64,000 nucleotides of DNA from Rhodocyclales bacterium (GTDB lineage: Bacteria; Pseudomonadota; Gammaproteobacteria; Burkholderiales; Rhodocyclaceae), in contig JACPEH010000022.1 of assembly GCA_016183655.1 (NCBI GenBank), positions 124,001-188,000 on the forward strand, read 5' to 3'. The notes under the pieces were generated by a model. It was not told where the DNA came from, ran no database searches, and was given only the letters and a program-made list of their open reading frames with translations. Made by a program: the position numbers and the translations under genes. Shown one piece after another: positions 16,929 to 25,956 of the stretch; the stretch's first letter is position 1; each line of letters opens with the position of its first letter.

Positions 16929-17861
16929 CTAGTTGAGCGCGGCGCCGAGTTCTTCGCGCGTCACGACCGCAGTACCGAGCTTGCCGACGACGATGCCTCC
17001 GGCAACGTTGGCGACATGCACCGCATCCTCCCACGCGCTGCCGACGGCGATCATCGCCGCCAGCGTCGCGATGACCGTATCGCCGGCACCCGACACATCG
17101 TAGACTTCCAGCGCCCGGGCCGGTTCGTGAAATACCTTCCCTTCGCGGAAGAGGCTCATCCCCTCCTCGCTGCGCGTCACCAGCAGCGCATCGAGGCCCA
17201 GCTTGCTGCGCAGCCGCTCGGCCCGGGCCGCCAGATCCGCCTCGTCCTTCCAACGCCCGACGACCTCGCGCAGTTCGGTGCGGTTCGGGGTAATCGCCGA
17301 CGCTCCCGCGTACTTGGAATAATCGTCGCCCTTCGGATCGACCAGCACCTGCTTGCCGGCGGCACGAGCCAGGCGAATCATCTCGGCGATGTGGGCCAGC
17401 CCGCCCTTGCCGTAATCGGAAAGGATGACTACGTCGCATTCCGGCAGCAGCGTCTCGAACTCGGCGAGTTTCGCGCGCAGCACTTCGTGCGACGGCGCCG
17501 TTTCGAAATCGATGCGCAGCAACTGCTGCTGGCGGCCGATCACGCGCAACTTGACGGTGGTGCTGATCGCAGCATCCCGATGCAGGCTGGCACTAACGTT
17601 CTCGCCTTCCATCAAGCGGCCGAGCATGGCGCCGGCCTCGTCGTCGCCGACGACGGAGAGCAGCGCCGCCTGCGCGCCGAGTGCGGCAGCGTTGCGCGCA
17701 ACGTTGGCGGCACCGCCGGGGCGCTCTTCGCTGCGCTCCACTTTGACCACGGGCACCGGGGCTTCCGGCGAAATGCGGCTGACGTCGCCGAACCAGTAGC
17801 GGTCGAGCATGACGTCGCCAACGACAAGCAGGCGGGCGGCGGAGAGATCGGGCAAGCGCAT
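16929..17861 (-). CDS. rfaE1: D-glycero-beta-D-manno-heptose-7-phosphate kinase (kinase domain only)
   Basis: A 310-residue PfkB-family sugar kinase with the signatures [14 protein letters not shown] and [14 protein letters not shown]. It phosphorylates heptose-7-phosphate on C1 in ADP-heptose synthesis. E. coli HldE fuses this domain to an adenylyltransferase; here the protein ends after the kinase, so a separate HldC/RfaE2 must be encoded outside the window. The ATG at 17861 is preferred to the GTG just before it. It lies between lapB and hldD in an LPS-related operon. Confidence 0.95.
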   Translation of the reverse strand: MRLPDLSAARLLVVGDVMLDRYWFGDVSRISPEAPVPVVKVERSEERPGGAANVARNAAALGAQAALLSVVGDDEAGAMLGRLMEGENVSASLHRDAAISTTVKLRVIGRQQQLLRIDFETAPSHEVLRAKLAEFETLLPECDVVILSDYGKGGLAHIAEMIRLARAAGKQVLVDPKGDDYSKYAGASAITPNRTELREVVGRWKDEADLAARAERLRSKLGLDALLVTRSEEGMSLFREGKVFHEPARALEVYDVSGAGDTVIATLAAMIAVGSAWEDAVHVANVAGGIVVGKLGTAVVTREELGAALN

Positions 17862-17934
17862 CACGAAAACATCGTCTCGGGTGGGTGGAAATCGGGCTGA
17901 CGCCGCGCGGCGGCGGAAACCTTCGGGCCGGTCA

Positions 17935-19101
17935 TCAAGGCGTCAGATCGAACTCTTCGGTACGTTTCGGCGGATAGGTTTCCCAACCGCCGCACGCCGG
18001 GCAGCGCCAGTAGAACTGACGCGCCTTGAAGCCGCAATTATCGCATCGATAACGCGCCAGCCGACGGGTATAGCCCTGCACGATGCCCTTGGCCAGGTCG
18101 ATGTCCGCACGCGCCTCGGAGGAGGCGGTAAACAGGCGGGCTTCGAGCAGTTTGTCGAAACCGAGCAGCGTCGGGTTGCGGCGCAGCTCGTCGCGCACCA
18201 GCGTATAGGCCGCTTCCGGTCCTTCGCCTTCCAGCACCAGCTGGAAGACCACGTCGAGCAGGTCGAGCGAGTGGTAGTTCTCAAGATAGCCGCGCAGCAG
18301 GCGCAGCCCATCGTCGCGACGGTCCAGCGTGCGATAGGCCGTGAGCAGGCGCTGGGCGACGAGGGCGAGATAGGCCGGATTCTGCGACTCGATCTGCTGC
18401 CAGCTATCGATCGCTGCCAGGTGCTCGCCCTCCTGTGCATGCAGATCCCCCTGCAGCAGGCTGGCTCGTACGCACAGGCGATTGGTCTCCAGCGCCGTCG
18501 CCAGGTGCGCACGCGCCTCGTCGCGCCGCGAGCGGATCATCTCGGCGGCAGCCAGTTCGCAGTAGTACTCGGCAATCTCCTTGCGCGAGGCGACATCGGG
18601 CAAGTCGCGGGCGATCGCGATCGCCCGTTCCCAATCTTTGCCCAGTTGATAGATTTCCAGCAGGTTGCGTTTCGCGTCCTCGTCGAGCGCCGTCCCGCGC
18701 AGGCGCTCGAAAGCCTCTTCGGCGCGGTCGAGCAGCCCGGCCTTCAGGTAGTCCTGGCCGAGCTCGGATACCGCCGCCAGTTTCAGGTCATCAGGGAGAT
18801 CGTCGCGTTCGATCAGGTTCTGGTGCATGCGGATCGCCCGCTCGGTTTCGCCGCGGCGGCGGAACAGGCTGCCCAGCGCGAAATGCAGCTCGACCGTCTG
18901 CGGGTCGACCTTGACCGCCTCGACGAAGGACTCGATGGCGCGATCGGGCTGCTCGTTGAGCAGGAAATTCAGGCCCTGGAAGTAGGAGCGCGGCAGCGAG
19001 CGCGACTCCTTGACCAGATGACGGATGTCGATCCGCGCGGCCGCCCAGCCGAGCCCGAAAAAAGCCGGAAACAGGAGCAACTGCCAGTATTCGAATTCCA
19101 T
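17935..19101 (-). CDS. lapB: Lipopolysaccharide assembly protein LapB (YciM)
   Basis: A 388-residue inner-membrane TPR protein. One N-terminal membrane helix (YWQLLLFPAFFGLGWAA) anchors a cytoplasmic array of TPR repeats (about residues 35-340). The C-terminal rubredoxin-like metal knuckle reads CDNCGF...CPACGGW. In enterobacteria LapB recruits FtsH to degrade LpxC and so sets LPS supply. It starts seven bases after lapA and is followed by the heptose genes, consistent with an LPS operon. Confidence 0.95.
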   Translation of the reverse strand: MEFEYWQLLLFPAFFGLGWAAARIDIRHLVKESRSLPRSYFQGLNFLLNEQPDRAIESFVEAVKVDPQTVELHFALGSLFRRRGETERAIRMHQNLIERDDLPDDLKLAAVSELGQDYLKAGLLDRAEEAFERLRGTALDEDAKRNLLEIYQLGKDWERAIAIARDLPDVASRKEIAEYYCELAAAEMIRSRRDEARAHLATALETNRLCVRASLLQGDLHAQEGEHLAAIDSWQQIESQNPAYLALVAQRLLTAYRTLDRRDDGLRLLRGYLENYHSLDLLDVVFQLVLEGEGPEAAYTLVRDELRRNPTLLGFDKLLEARLFTASSEARADIDLAKGIVQGYTRRLARYRCDNCGFKARQFYWRCPACGGWETYPPKRTEEFDLTP

Positions 19102-19108
19102 CGTTCAA

Positions 19109-19390
19109 TCAGGGGTGAGGCGGCGCGACGACCGGGGTCTCGCTACGTGCCGCATTGAGTTCCCGGCGCAATCCGGCCAGTTCGCGGCGCAGACCGAAGA
19201 TCGTTCCGAGCAGCGAAACGGCACCGAAAAAGGCGCCGACGGCAAAGAAGGCGAGAACGACGATCACCAGCGGCGCCTGCCAGGCAGTCCCCAGGAAGAA
19301 GCGCAGGGTGACAGGATCGGTGTTCTTGATCGCAAAAGCGAACAGGAACAGGAATATGAAGCCGCGGACCACCCACACCAGCGTGCGCAT
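19109..19390 (-). CDS. lapA: LapA-domain membrane protein
   Basis: A 93-residue protein with two membrane segments (WVVRGFIFLFLFAFAI and PLVIVVLAFFAVGAFFGAV) and a short cytoplasmic tail with a coiled-coil start (LRRELAGLRRELNAA). It matches the LapA/YciS (DUF1049) family, partners of LapB. The MITE-like element begins five bases upstream of its start codon, so its ribosome binding site lies in or next to that element's terminal repeat. Confidence 0.9.
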   Translation of the reverse strand: MRTLVWVVRGFIFLFLFAFAIKNTDPVTLRFFLGTAWQAPLVIVVLAFFAVGAFFGAVSLLGTIFGLRRELAGLRRELNAARSETPVVAPPHP

Positions 19391-19394
19391 CTTA

Positions 19395-19690
19395 GAGTGC
19401 CTGACAAAGTGAAACCGGCCTGCGTTGCTGCGCAGAGCGGATGAACGCGAGGCGCGCGGCGCTGCCGATGGTCATTCCATCGGCAAGCCGTGCAACGAAG
19501 CGGGCGCCGCTCTGCGCAGCAACCCGAAGGGCCGGGTATTTTTCGGGCGCATTGCCGCGTTGCGGCGGCTCGCTTGAGAATGACTCAAGCGTCGCCCCCG
19601 CGCCTTGCACTGTGCCCCGGAGGAAATCCCCTTGGGGGACATCCCGAAAAATACCCGGCGCAGGACGCGATTTCACTCTGTCAGGCACTC
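19395..19690. mobile_element. MITE-like element with 20-bp terminal inverted repeats and nested palindromes
   Basis: The 366-base gap between ihfB and lapA is almost filled by a 296-bp structure. Terminal inverted repeats GAGTGCCTGACARAGTGAAA (19395-19414 and 19671-19690) match at 19 of 20 positions. Inside are perfect 17-bp inverted pairs: GTTGCTGCGCAGAGCGG (19424-19440 with 19507-19523) and GCCGGGTATTTTTCGGG (19531-19547 with 19643-19659). Each encloses a smaller hairpin: TGCCGATGG/CCATCGGCA at 19463-19485, and CGCTTGAG/CTCAAGCG at 19571-19591. No transposase is encoded. Open frames across it look incidental. No obvious target-site duplication beyond TTA at each side was seen. Confidence 0.75.
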
Positions 19691-19705
19691 TTAACCCTCA
19701 GGCAT

Positions 19706-19735
19706 AAAAAAGGGCGGCAACTCGCGTTGCCGCCC
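19706..19735 (-). terminator. Intrinsic terminator after ihfB
   Basis: On the minus strand GGGCGGCAA-CGCGAG-TTGCCGCCC (stem 9 bp, 19712-19735) is followed by TTTTTT (19706-19711). It closes the gyrA-to-ihfB transcription block and separates it from lapAB. Confidence 0.9.
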
Positions 19736-19756
19736 GCAATCTACCACAGCTTGCGC

Positions 19757-20044
19757 TCAGGAGCTTGCGCAGTCGACACGCTCCCGAAGTTCCTTGCCGG
19801 CCTTGAAGTGCGGAACGTACTTCTCGGGGACGCTAACCTTGTCCCCGGATTTCGGATTCCGGCCGACCCGCGGCGGACGGTAGTTCAGCGCAAAACTGCC
19901 GAACCCCCGGATCTCGATGCGGTCGCCCTTGGCCAGCGCCTCGGACATCGCATCGAGCATCATCTTCACCGCGAAATCAGCATCCTTCGCGACCAGCTGC
20001 GGAAAGCGCGTAGCCAGCCGGGCGATCAGCTCGGATTTGGTCAT
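19757..20044 (-). CDS. ihfB: Integration host factor beta subunit
   Basis: A 95-residue HU/IHF protein, partner of IhfA (6206-6508). It begins [17 protein letters not shown] and has the DNA-bending arm [20 protein letters not shown]. The beta assignment rests on sequence and on its position two bases after rpsA, a conserved pairing in proteobacteria. It is the last gene before the terminator. Confidence 0.97.
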   Translation of the reverse strand: MTKSELIARLATRFPQLVAKDADFAVKMMLDAMSEALAKGDRIEIRGFGSFALNYRPPRVGRNPKSGDKVSVPEKYVPHFKAGKELRERVDCASS

Positions 20045-20046
20045 GC

Positions 20047-21738
20047 TCAGCCTTGGTTGTTGAGTTTCGCTTTCAGCAGCGCACCCAGGTTCGTCGTGCC
20101 GGAAGCGGCATTGTCGGATGCAAACTTCTGCATCGCTTCATGCTGCTCGGCCTGATCCTTGGCCTTGATCGAGAGGTTGATGCCACGGGTCTTGCGATCC
20201 ACGTTGATGATCATCGCCTCGATCACGTCGCCGACCTTGAGGTGCTGGCTCAGGTCGTCGATGCGGTCGCGCGAAAACTCGGAGGCGCGCAGGTAGCCTT
20301 CGACGTCGCCGTCGAGCAGCATCACGGCACCACGGGCATCGACCGACTTCACCGTGCAACGGGTGATGGTGTTCTTCTCGTGCGTGGCGATGTAGTTGGT
20401 GTAGGGGTCGCCTTCCAGCTGCTTGATACCCAGCGAGATGCGCTCCTTCTCGGTGTCGATCGCCAGAACCACGGCCTCGACTTCGTCGCCCTTCTTGAAG
20501 CCGCGGATGGCTTCTTCGCCGGTCTGCGACCACGACAGGTCGGACAGGTGCACCAGGCCGTCGATACCGCCGGGCAGGCCGATGAAGACGCCGAAGTCGG
20601 TGATCGACTTGATTTGGCCGCGGACCTTGTCGCCCTTCTTGTGGTTCTGCGAGAACTCTTCCCACGGATTGGCCAGGCACTGCTTCATGCCCAGCGAGAT
20701 GCGGCGGCGGTCTTCGTCGATCTCGAGGATCATGACTTCGACTTCGTCGCCGAGCTGGACGACCTTGCTCGGGTGAACGTTCTTGTTGGTCCAGTCCATT
20801 TCCGAGACGTGCACCAGGCCTTCGATGCCCTGCTCGATCTCGACGAACGCGCCGTAGTCGGTGAGGTTGGTGACCTTGCCGAACAGGCGGGTGCCCTGCG
20901 GGTAGCGACGGGCGATGCCGACCCACGGATCTTCGCCGAGCTGCTTCAGGCCGAGCGAGACGCGGTTCTTCTCGGTGTCGAACTTGAGGATCTTCGCGGT
21001 GACTTCGTCGCCCACGTTGAGCACTTCGCTCGGGTGACGGACACGGCGCCAGGCCAGGTCGGTGATGTGCAGCAGGCCATCGATGCCGCCGAGGTCGACG
21101 AACGCGCCGTAGTCGGTGATGTTCTTGACGATGCCCTTGACGACGGCGCCTTCCTTGAGGTTCTCAAGGAGCTTCTCACGCTCTTCGCCCATGGTCGCTT
21201 CGAGCACGGCACGGCGCGAAACGACGACGTTGTTGCGCTTGCGGTCGAGCTTGATGACCTTGAATTCGAGGGTCTTGCCTTCGTACGGGGTGGTGTCCTT
21301 GACCGGACGCATGTCGACCAGCGAGCCCGGCAGGAAGGCGCGGACGCTGTTGGTCATGACGGTCAGGCCGCCCTTGACCTTGCCGGTGATCGTGCCGGTA
21401 ACCAGCGAGCCGTCGTTCAGGGCCTGCTCAAGGGCGTTCCAGGCGGCGATGCGCTTGGCGCGGTCGCGCGACAGGCGAGTCTCGCCAAAGCCGTTCTCGA
21501 GCTGCTCAATGGCGACTTGCACGAAATCGCCGGCATTCACTTCGAGTTGGCCCTGGTCGTTCAGGAATTCTTCAACATCAATGTAGCTTTCGGACTTCAG
21601 TCCGGCGTTGACGACGACAAAGTTCTGGTCGACGCGCACCACTTCGGCGGTGATCACCTCACCCTGGCGCATTTCCTGGCGCGCAAGGCTTTCTTCGAAG
21701 AGGGCGGCAAAACTTTCGGTAGCGGGAACAGCAGACAT
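20047..21738 (-). CDS. rpsA: 30S ribosomal protein S1
   Basis: A 563-residue protein with six S1/OB repeats, the full form found in gammaproteobacteria and betaproteobacteria. It binds mRNA and brings it to the 30S subunit. Repeat boundaries are visible as recurring [50 protein letters not shown] and [21 protein letters not shown] motifs. Two ATGs lie six bases apart. The second (21738) is better spaced from the AAGGAA ribosome binding site, which touches the first (21744). The 178-base leader before it has no gene. Confidence 0.96.
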   Translation of the reverse strand: MSAVPATESFAALFEESLARQEMRQGEVITAEVVRVDQNFVVVNAGLKSESYIDVEEFLNDQGQLEVNAGDFVQVAIEQLENGFGETRLSRDRAKRIAAWNALEQALNDGSLVTGTITGKVKGGLTVMTNSVRAFLPGSLVDMRPVKDTTPYEGKTLEFKVIKLDRKRNNVVVSRRAVLEATMGEEREKLLENLKEGAVVKGIVKNITDYGAFVDLGGIDGLLHITDLAWRRVRHPSEVLNVGDEVTAKILKFDTEKNRVSLGLKQLGEDPWVGIARRYPQGTRLFGKVTNLTDYGAFVEIEQGIEGLVHVSEMDWTNKNVHPSKVVQLGDEVEVMILEIDEDRRRISLGMKQCLANPWEEFSQNHKKGDKVRGQIKSITDFGVFIGLPGGIDGLVHLSDLSWSQTGEEAIRGFKKGDEVEAVVLAIDTEKERISLGIKQLEGDPYTNYIATHEKNTITRCTVKSVDARGAVMLLDGDVEGYLRASEFSRDRIDDLSQHLKVGDVIEAMIINVDRKTRGINLSIKAKDQAEQHEAMQKFASDNAASGTTNLGALLKAKLNNQG

Positions 21739-21922
21739 GGACATTTCCTTACCGCATCACTGCGGAAAATCAGTTAGTTAAAGACCATCACCGGATTCCG
21801 TTCCCCCCGGGAAGGGGAAAAACCCTCCTTCCGTTCGACGATCCCCGGCACGACCGGGCGAAAGGAACGAAGGAAAAGTCCGCGAGGGAAATCCAGCGAC
21901 ACCTTGATACAACTTAGTACAA

Positions 21923-23866
21923 CTACGACGCCTTCGCCGCCTCCGCCCAACCGAGCACCCTGGCCACCGCTTCTTCGATGGTCAAGGCCGAGGTATCGAG
22001 CAATTCGGCATCGGCACTTTGCTGAAGAGGCGCTACGCTACGCTTGCTGTCGCGTTCGTCGCGTTCACGCAAATCCTGCAAAATCGGCGAGATTGTAGCC
22101 TCAATCCCTTTTGCGATCAACTGCTTATAGCGACGGTCGGCGCGGATTGCGACGCTCGCCGTCAGGAACACCTTGGTTCCGGCATCCGGAAAGACGACCG
22201 AACCCATGTCGCGGCCGTCGCCAACCAGCCCGGGCGCCCGGCGGAACAGGCGCTGGCGGAACAGCAGCGCCCCGCGCACGGCCGGCAACGCAGCCACCTG
22301 CGAGGCCCCGGAGGACATCTCCTCGGTGCGGATGGCCTCGCCGACCTCCTCGCCGGCCAGCCGGATCGATTCGCCGTCGAACACCACGTCCAGCTTGGCC
22401 GCCACCGCCGCCACGCCGGCCTCGTCATTCCAGGCCACGCCGGCCCGTTTGGCGGCCAGTGCCGTCAGCCGGTACAGCGCGCCCGAGTCGAGGTAGTGCC
22501 AACCCAGCGCCGCGGCCACGCGCGCGGCGACGGTGCCCTTGCCCGAGGCCGACGGGCCGTCGATGGCGATCACCGGCACCGGCTGCGTCACCGCGGCGAG
22601 CCGCTCGAAATAGTCGGGGAAGGTCTTGCCGACGCACTTCGGATCGTTGATGCGCAACGCCGTACCGAAGGCGGCGAGCGAGAAGCACATGGCGATGCGG
22701 TGGTCGTCGTAGGTATCGATGCCTTCCGGCGGCGACGAGAGCTGCTGCACGGGGCTGACGCGGATGTAGTCGGCGCCCTCTTCCACTTCGGCGCCGAGCT
22801 TGCGCAGCTCCTTGGCCATCGCCGCGATGCGGTCGGTTTCCTTGACCCGCCACGAGGCGATGTTGGTCAGCGTGGTCGGACCGGCGGCGAACAGCGCCGT
22901 CGTCGCCAGCGTCATAGCCGCGTCGGGGATGTGGTTGCAGTCGAGCGTGATGCCGTGCAGGCCGCCGGCCGGGGCTTTCGCCTCGATCCAGTTGTCGCCC
23001 ATCTCGATGACGGCGCCCATCTGCGCCAGCGCCTCGGCGAAGCGCACGTCGCCCTGGATCGAGTCGCGGCCGACGCCTTCGACGCGCACCGGACCGCCGC
23101 CGATGGCGCCGAGTGAGAGGAAGTACGAAGCGGACGACGCATCGCCCTCGACATAGACGATGCCCGGCGAACGGTAGCGGCTGCCGGCCGGCACAACGAA
23201 ACGCTGCCAGCCCTCGCGCGTCACCGTAACGCCGAAGCGCGCCATCGTCGCCAGCGTGATCTCGATGTACGGCTTGGAAATCAGTTCGCCGACGACTTCG
23301 ACGGTGGTCTCGACGCCGGTCAGCGGCAGCGCCATCAAGAGGCCGGTGAGAAACTGGCTGGAGACGTCGCCGCGCACTTTGACCACGCCGCCCGGGCGAA
23401 TTTGCGCCGGACTCAGCTGCAGCGGCGGAAAGCCGTCGTTGCCGAGGTAGGCGATCTCGGCACCGAGCTGGCGCAGCCCATCGACGAGGTCGCCGATCGG
23501 CCGCTCGTGCATGCGCGGCACGCCGGAGACCCGGTAAGCGCCGCCGGCCAGCGCCAGCGCCGCAGTCAGCGAGCGGACGGCGGTACCGGCATTGCCGAGG
23601 AAGATGTCTCCCGTCTTGACCGGAAAAACGCCAGCAACACCCCGCACACGCACCACATCGTTCTCGCCGCGCTCGACACCGACGCCCAGCTGGCGCAGGG
23701 CCTCCAGCATCACATGCGTGTCGTCCGACGCCAGCAGGTCGCGCACTTCGGTCACGCCTTCGGCCAGCGCCGACAGCAGCAGCACGCGATTGGAGATGCT
23801 CTTTGAACCCGGCAGGCGGATGGTGCCGTGTGCCGACACGAGCGGCGGGAGATCGAGAAATTCCAT
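21923..23866 (-). CDS. aroA-cmk: Bifunctional EPSP synthase / cytidylate kinase fusion
   Basis: One 647-residue frame joins two enzymes. Residues 1 to about 428 are 3-phosphoshikimate 1-carboxyvinyltransferase ([55 protein letters not shown]), a shikimate pathway step. Residues from about 430 are CMP kinase with the P-loop [17 protein letters not shown] and the [13 protein letters not shown] motif. In most relatives aroA and cmk are adjacent separate genes, as in the supraoperon seen here, so the fusion reflects loss of the boundary. There is no stop or frame change between the halves. It sits between tyrA and rpsA. Confidence 0.95.
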   Translation of the reverse strand: MEFLDLPPLVSAHGTIRLPGSKSISNRVLLLSALAEGVTEVRDLLASDDTHVMLEALRQLGVGVERGENDVVRVRGVAGVFPVKTGDIFLGNAGTAVRSLTAALALAGGAYRVSGVPRMHERPIGDLVDGLRQLGAEIAYLGNDGFPPLQLSPAQIRPGGVVKVRGDVSSQFLTGLLMALPLTGVETTVEVVGELISKPYIEITLATMARFGVTVTREGWQRFVVPAGSRYRSPGIVYVEGDASSASYFLSLGAIGGGPVRVEGVGRDSIQGDVRFAEALAQMGAVIEMGDNWIEAKAPAGGLHGITLDCNHIPDAAMTLATTALFAAGPTTLTNIASWRVKETDRIAAMAKELRKLGAEVEEGADYIRVSPVQQLSSPPEGIDTYDDHRIAMCFSLAAFGTALRINDPKCVGKTFPDYFERLAAVTQPVPVIAIDGPSASGKGTVAARVAAALGWHYLDSGALYRLTALAAKRAGVAWNDEAGVAAVAAKLDVVFDGESIRLAGEEVGEAIRTEEMSSGASQVAALPAVRGALLFRQRLFRRAPGLVGDGRDMGSVVFPDAGTKVFLTASVAIRADRRYKQLIAKGIEATISPILQDLRERDERDSKRSVAPLQQSADAELLDTSALTIEEAVARVLGWAEAAKAS

Positions 23867-23884
23867 CGGTAGTTCCTTTTTTCG

Positions 23885-23953
23885 AGGGGCTAGGGACTAG
23901 AGGCTAGAGTGTTGCGCCACACCCTAGCCCCTGGCCTCTAGCCCCTAATCCCT
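23885..23953. repeat. CTAG-rich inverted repeat between tyrA and aroA-cmk
   Basis: GGGGCTAGGGACTAGAGGCTAGAGTG faces an imperfect inverted copy built from CCCTAGCCCCTGGCCTCTAGCC and CCTAATCCC, with a short GTTGCGCCAC between. CTAG, normally rare in proteobacterial DNA, occurs repeatedly in this 69-base stretch. The right end overlaps the tyrA stop codon by two bases. Confidence 0.7.
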
Positions 23954-24833
23954 ATTTGTTCCCCTCCGCCCAGGCACGACGGGCGGTACGGGCGGTATCG
24001 AAGATTTCTTCCAGGCGCTCGCCGTCGCCGGCCGCCAGCGCGGCCCGCATCTCGGCGAGCTGCACCTGGTAACGGTCGAGTTCGAGCAGCAACGCCTCGC
24101 GGTTGGCGAGCGCGATGTCGCGCCACATTTCCGGGTGGCTGGCGGCGATCCGCGTGAAATCGCGGAAGCCGGAGGCGGCGAAGGTGAAGAACAGCTCGCG
24201 GTTGTCGCGCACGGCGAGGTCGTGCACCAGCGCGAAAGACAGCAGATGCGGCAGGTGGCTGACGGCGGCGAAGACCTGGTCGTGCTCGGCCGGCGTCAAC
24301 TCGAAGATCTGCGCGCCGCACCATTCCCAGGCCGAGCGCACGCGGGCGACGTTGAGCACCGGGTTCTCGGGGAGCGGCGTCAGCACCACCTTGCGCTCGC
24401 GAAAGAGGTCGGCCCTGGCCGCCGCGGCACCGCTGTTCTCGGCGCCGGCGATCGGGTGCGCCGGAACGAACTGGGCAATCTTGTCGCCGAAGGCGGCACG
24501 CGCCGCGGCAACGACGTCGGACTTGGTGCTGCCGCCGTCGGTGACGACGGTGTCCGGACCGAGATAGGGCGCGATCCGTTCCATGATCTCGGCCATCTGG
24601 CCGACCGGCGTCGCAATCAGCACGAGGTCGGCGTCGGCCACTTCCTGGCCGGGATTGGCGCCGACGCGGTCGATCAGGCCGAGGTCGAGCGCCTGCGTCA
24701 GCGTGCCGAGGCTGCGGCCGAAGCCGACCACCTCGCCGACCTCGCCGGCCGCCTTCAGCGCCAGCGCGAAGGAGCCGCCGATCAGGCCGACGCCGAAGAC
24801 GACGACCTTGCCGAACTCGGGCGAGTCAGCCAT
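23952..24833 (-). CDS. tyrA: Prephenate dehydrogenase
   Basis: A 293-residue NAD(P)-dependent enzyme of tyrosine synthesis, oxidising prephenate (or arogenate) with decarboxylation. The Rossmann motif VVVFGVGLIGGSFALAL is at the N-terminus, and VTDGGSTKSDVV and VPAHPIAGAENSG are catalytic-region signatures. There is no fused chorismate mutase; that activity is in pheA. Substrate preference cannot be judged by eye. It lies 13 bases after hisC in the aromatic block. The extreme C-terminus is encoded beside the CTAG repeat. Confidence 0.95.
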   Translation of the reverse strand: MADSPEFGKVVVFGVGLIGGSFALALKAAGEVGEVVGFGRSLGTLTQALDLGLIDRVGANPGQEVADADLVLIATPVGQMAEIMERIAPYLGPDTVVTDGGSTKSDVVAAARAAFGDKIAQFVPAHPIAGAENSGAAAARADLFRERKVVLTPLPENPVLNVARVRSAWEWCGAQIFELTPAEHDQVFAAVSHLPHLLSFALVHDLAVRDNRELFFTFAASGFRDFTRIAASHPEMWRDIALANREALLLELDRYQVQLAEMRAALAAGDGERLEEIFDTARTARRAWAEGNK

Positions 24834-24846
24834 TTCGGCGCCTTTC

Positions 24847-25935
24847 CTAAAGGGCTTTTTCGAGCGCTTCGAGGAAGCGCAGGTTCTCGGCTTCGGTGCC
24901 GATGGTCACGCGCAGCCAGTCGGGCATGCCGTAGCCGCCGATCGGGCGCACGATGACGCCCTGCTTGAGCAGCCGCTGGTTCACGCCGGCCGCATCCGCC
25001 ACCTTGAAGGTGACGAAGTTGCCGTGTGCCGGGATGTGCGCAAGGCCGAGGCGCTTCAGGCCGGCGATGATCATTTCCATGCCGTTGCGGTTGAGCACGT
25101 AGCTCTGTGCGACGAACTCGTGGTCGCCGAGCGCGGCGACGGCGGCGGCCAGCGCCAGGTTGTTGCAGTTGAACGGCTGGCGAACGCGGTTCATCAGGTC
25201 GGCGATCTCGGCCGAGGCCAGTGCGTAGCCGATGCGCAGGCCGGCCAGGCCGTAGATCTTGGAGAAGGTACGGGTGATCACCAGGTTCGGGAACTCGGCC
25301 AGCCAGGCGACGGTATCGGCACGGTCGGCCACCGGCAGGTATTCGTTGTAGGCCTCGTCGAGGACGACCACGACGTCCTCCGGCACCGCCTGCAGGAAGT
25401 CCTTCAGTTGCGGGTACGGCAGGAAGGTGCCGGTCGGGTTGTTCGGGTTGGCCACCCAGACGATGCGCGTATCGGGACGGATCGCGGCACGCATGGCGTC
25501 GAGGTCATGGCCGAAATCCCTGGCCGGGACGACGATTAGTTCGGCACCGGTCGACAAGGTCGCCAGCGGATAGACGGCGAACGCATGCTGCGAAAACACC
25601 GCCGAGCGGCCCGGTGCGAGGAAAACGCGGGCGGCCAGGTCGAGCACGTCGTTCGAGCCGTTGCCGAGCACGATGCGCTCCATGCCGAGGCCGGTGTGGT
25701 CGGCGAGCGCCTTCTTCAGGTCGAAGTCGTCGGGATAGCGCTCCAGCGTCGTGACCGCCTGCGCCAGCGCCGCCTTCGCCTTCGGGCTCATGCCCAGCGG
25801 ATTCTCGTTGGAGGCGAGCTTGACGATCTTCTCCACCGGAATGCCCATCTCGCGAGCCAGTTCGGTGATCGGCTTGCCCGGCAGGTAGGGCGAAATGGCG
25901 CGCACGTAGGGCAGCGCCTGGTCGATGAGGGACAT
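24847..25935 (-). CDS. hisC: Histidinol-phosphate / aromatic aminotransferase
   Basis: A 362-residue fold-type I PLP aminotransferase. The Schiff-base lysine is in TRTFSKIYGLAGLRIGYA, and SNENPLG and NPNNPTGT are family motifs. The supraoperon HisC of this type (HisHb) is known to act on histidinol phosphate and on aromatic keto acids. Its place between pheA and tyrA favours a role in Phe/Tyr transamination, perhaps alongside histidine synthesis. The symbol follows sequence; the physiological substrate is inferred from context. Confidence 0.9.
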   Translation of the reverse strand: MSLIDQALPYVRAISPYLPGKPITELAREMGIPVEKIVKLASNENPLGMSPKAKAALAQAVTTLERYPDDFDLKKALADHTGLGMERIVLGNGSNDVLDLAARVFLAPGRSAVFSQHAFAVYPLATLSTGAELIVVPARDFGHDLDAMRAAIRPDTRIVWVANPNNPTGTFLPYPQLKDFLQAVPEDVVVVLDEAYNEYLPVADRADTVAWLAEFPNLVITRTFSKIYGLAGLRIGYALASAEIADLMNRVRQPFNCNNLALAAAVAALGDHEFVAQSYVLNRNGMEMIIAGLKRLGLAHIPAHGNFVTFKVADAAGVNQRLLKQGVIVRPIGGYGMPDWLRVTIGTEAENLRFLEALEKAL

Positions 25936-25956
25936 GGAAACCTCGAAGCGGAAAAT

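Noticed and set aside
19392..19688. Small open frames across the region upstream of lapA
   Set aside because: They coincide exactly with the palindromic element, have no ribosome binding site and encode no recognisable protein.
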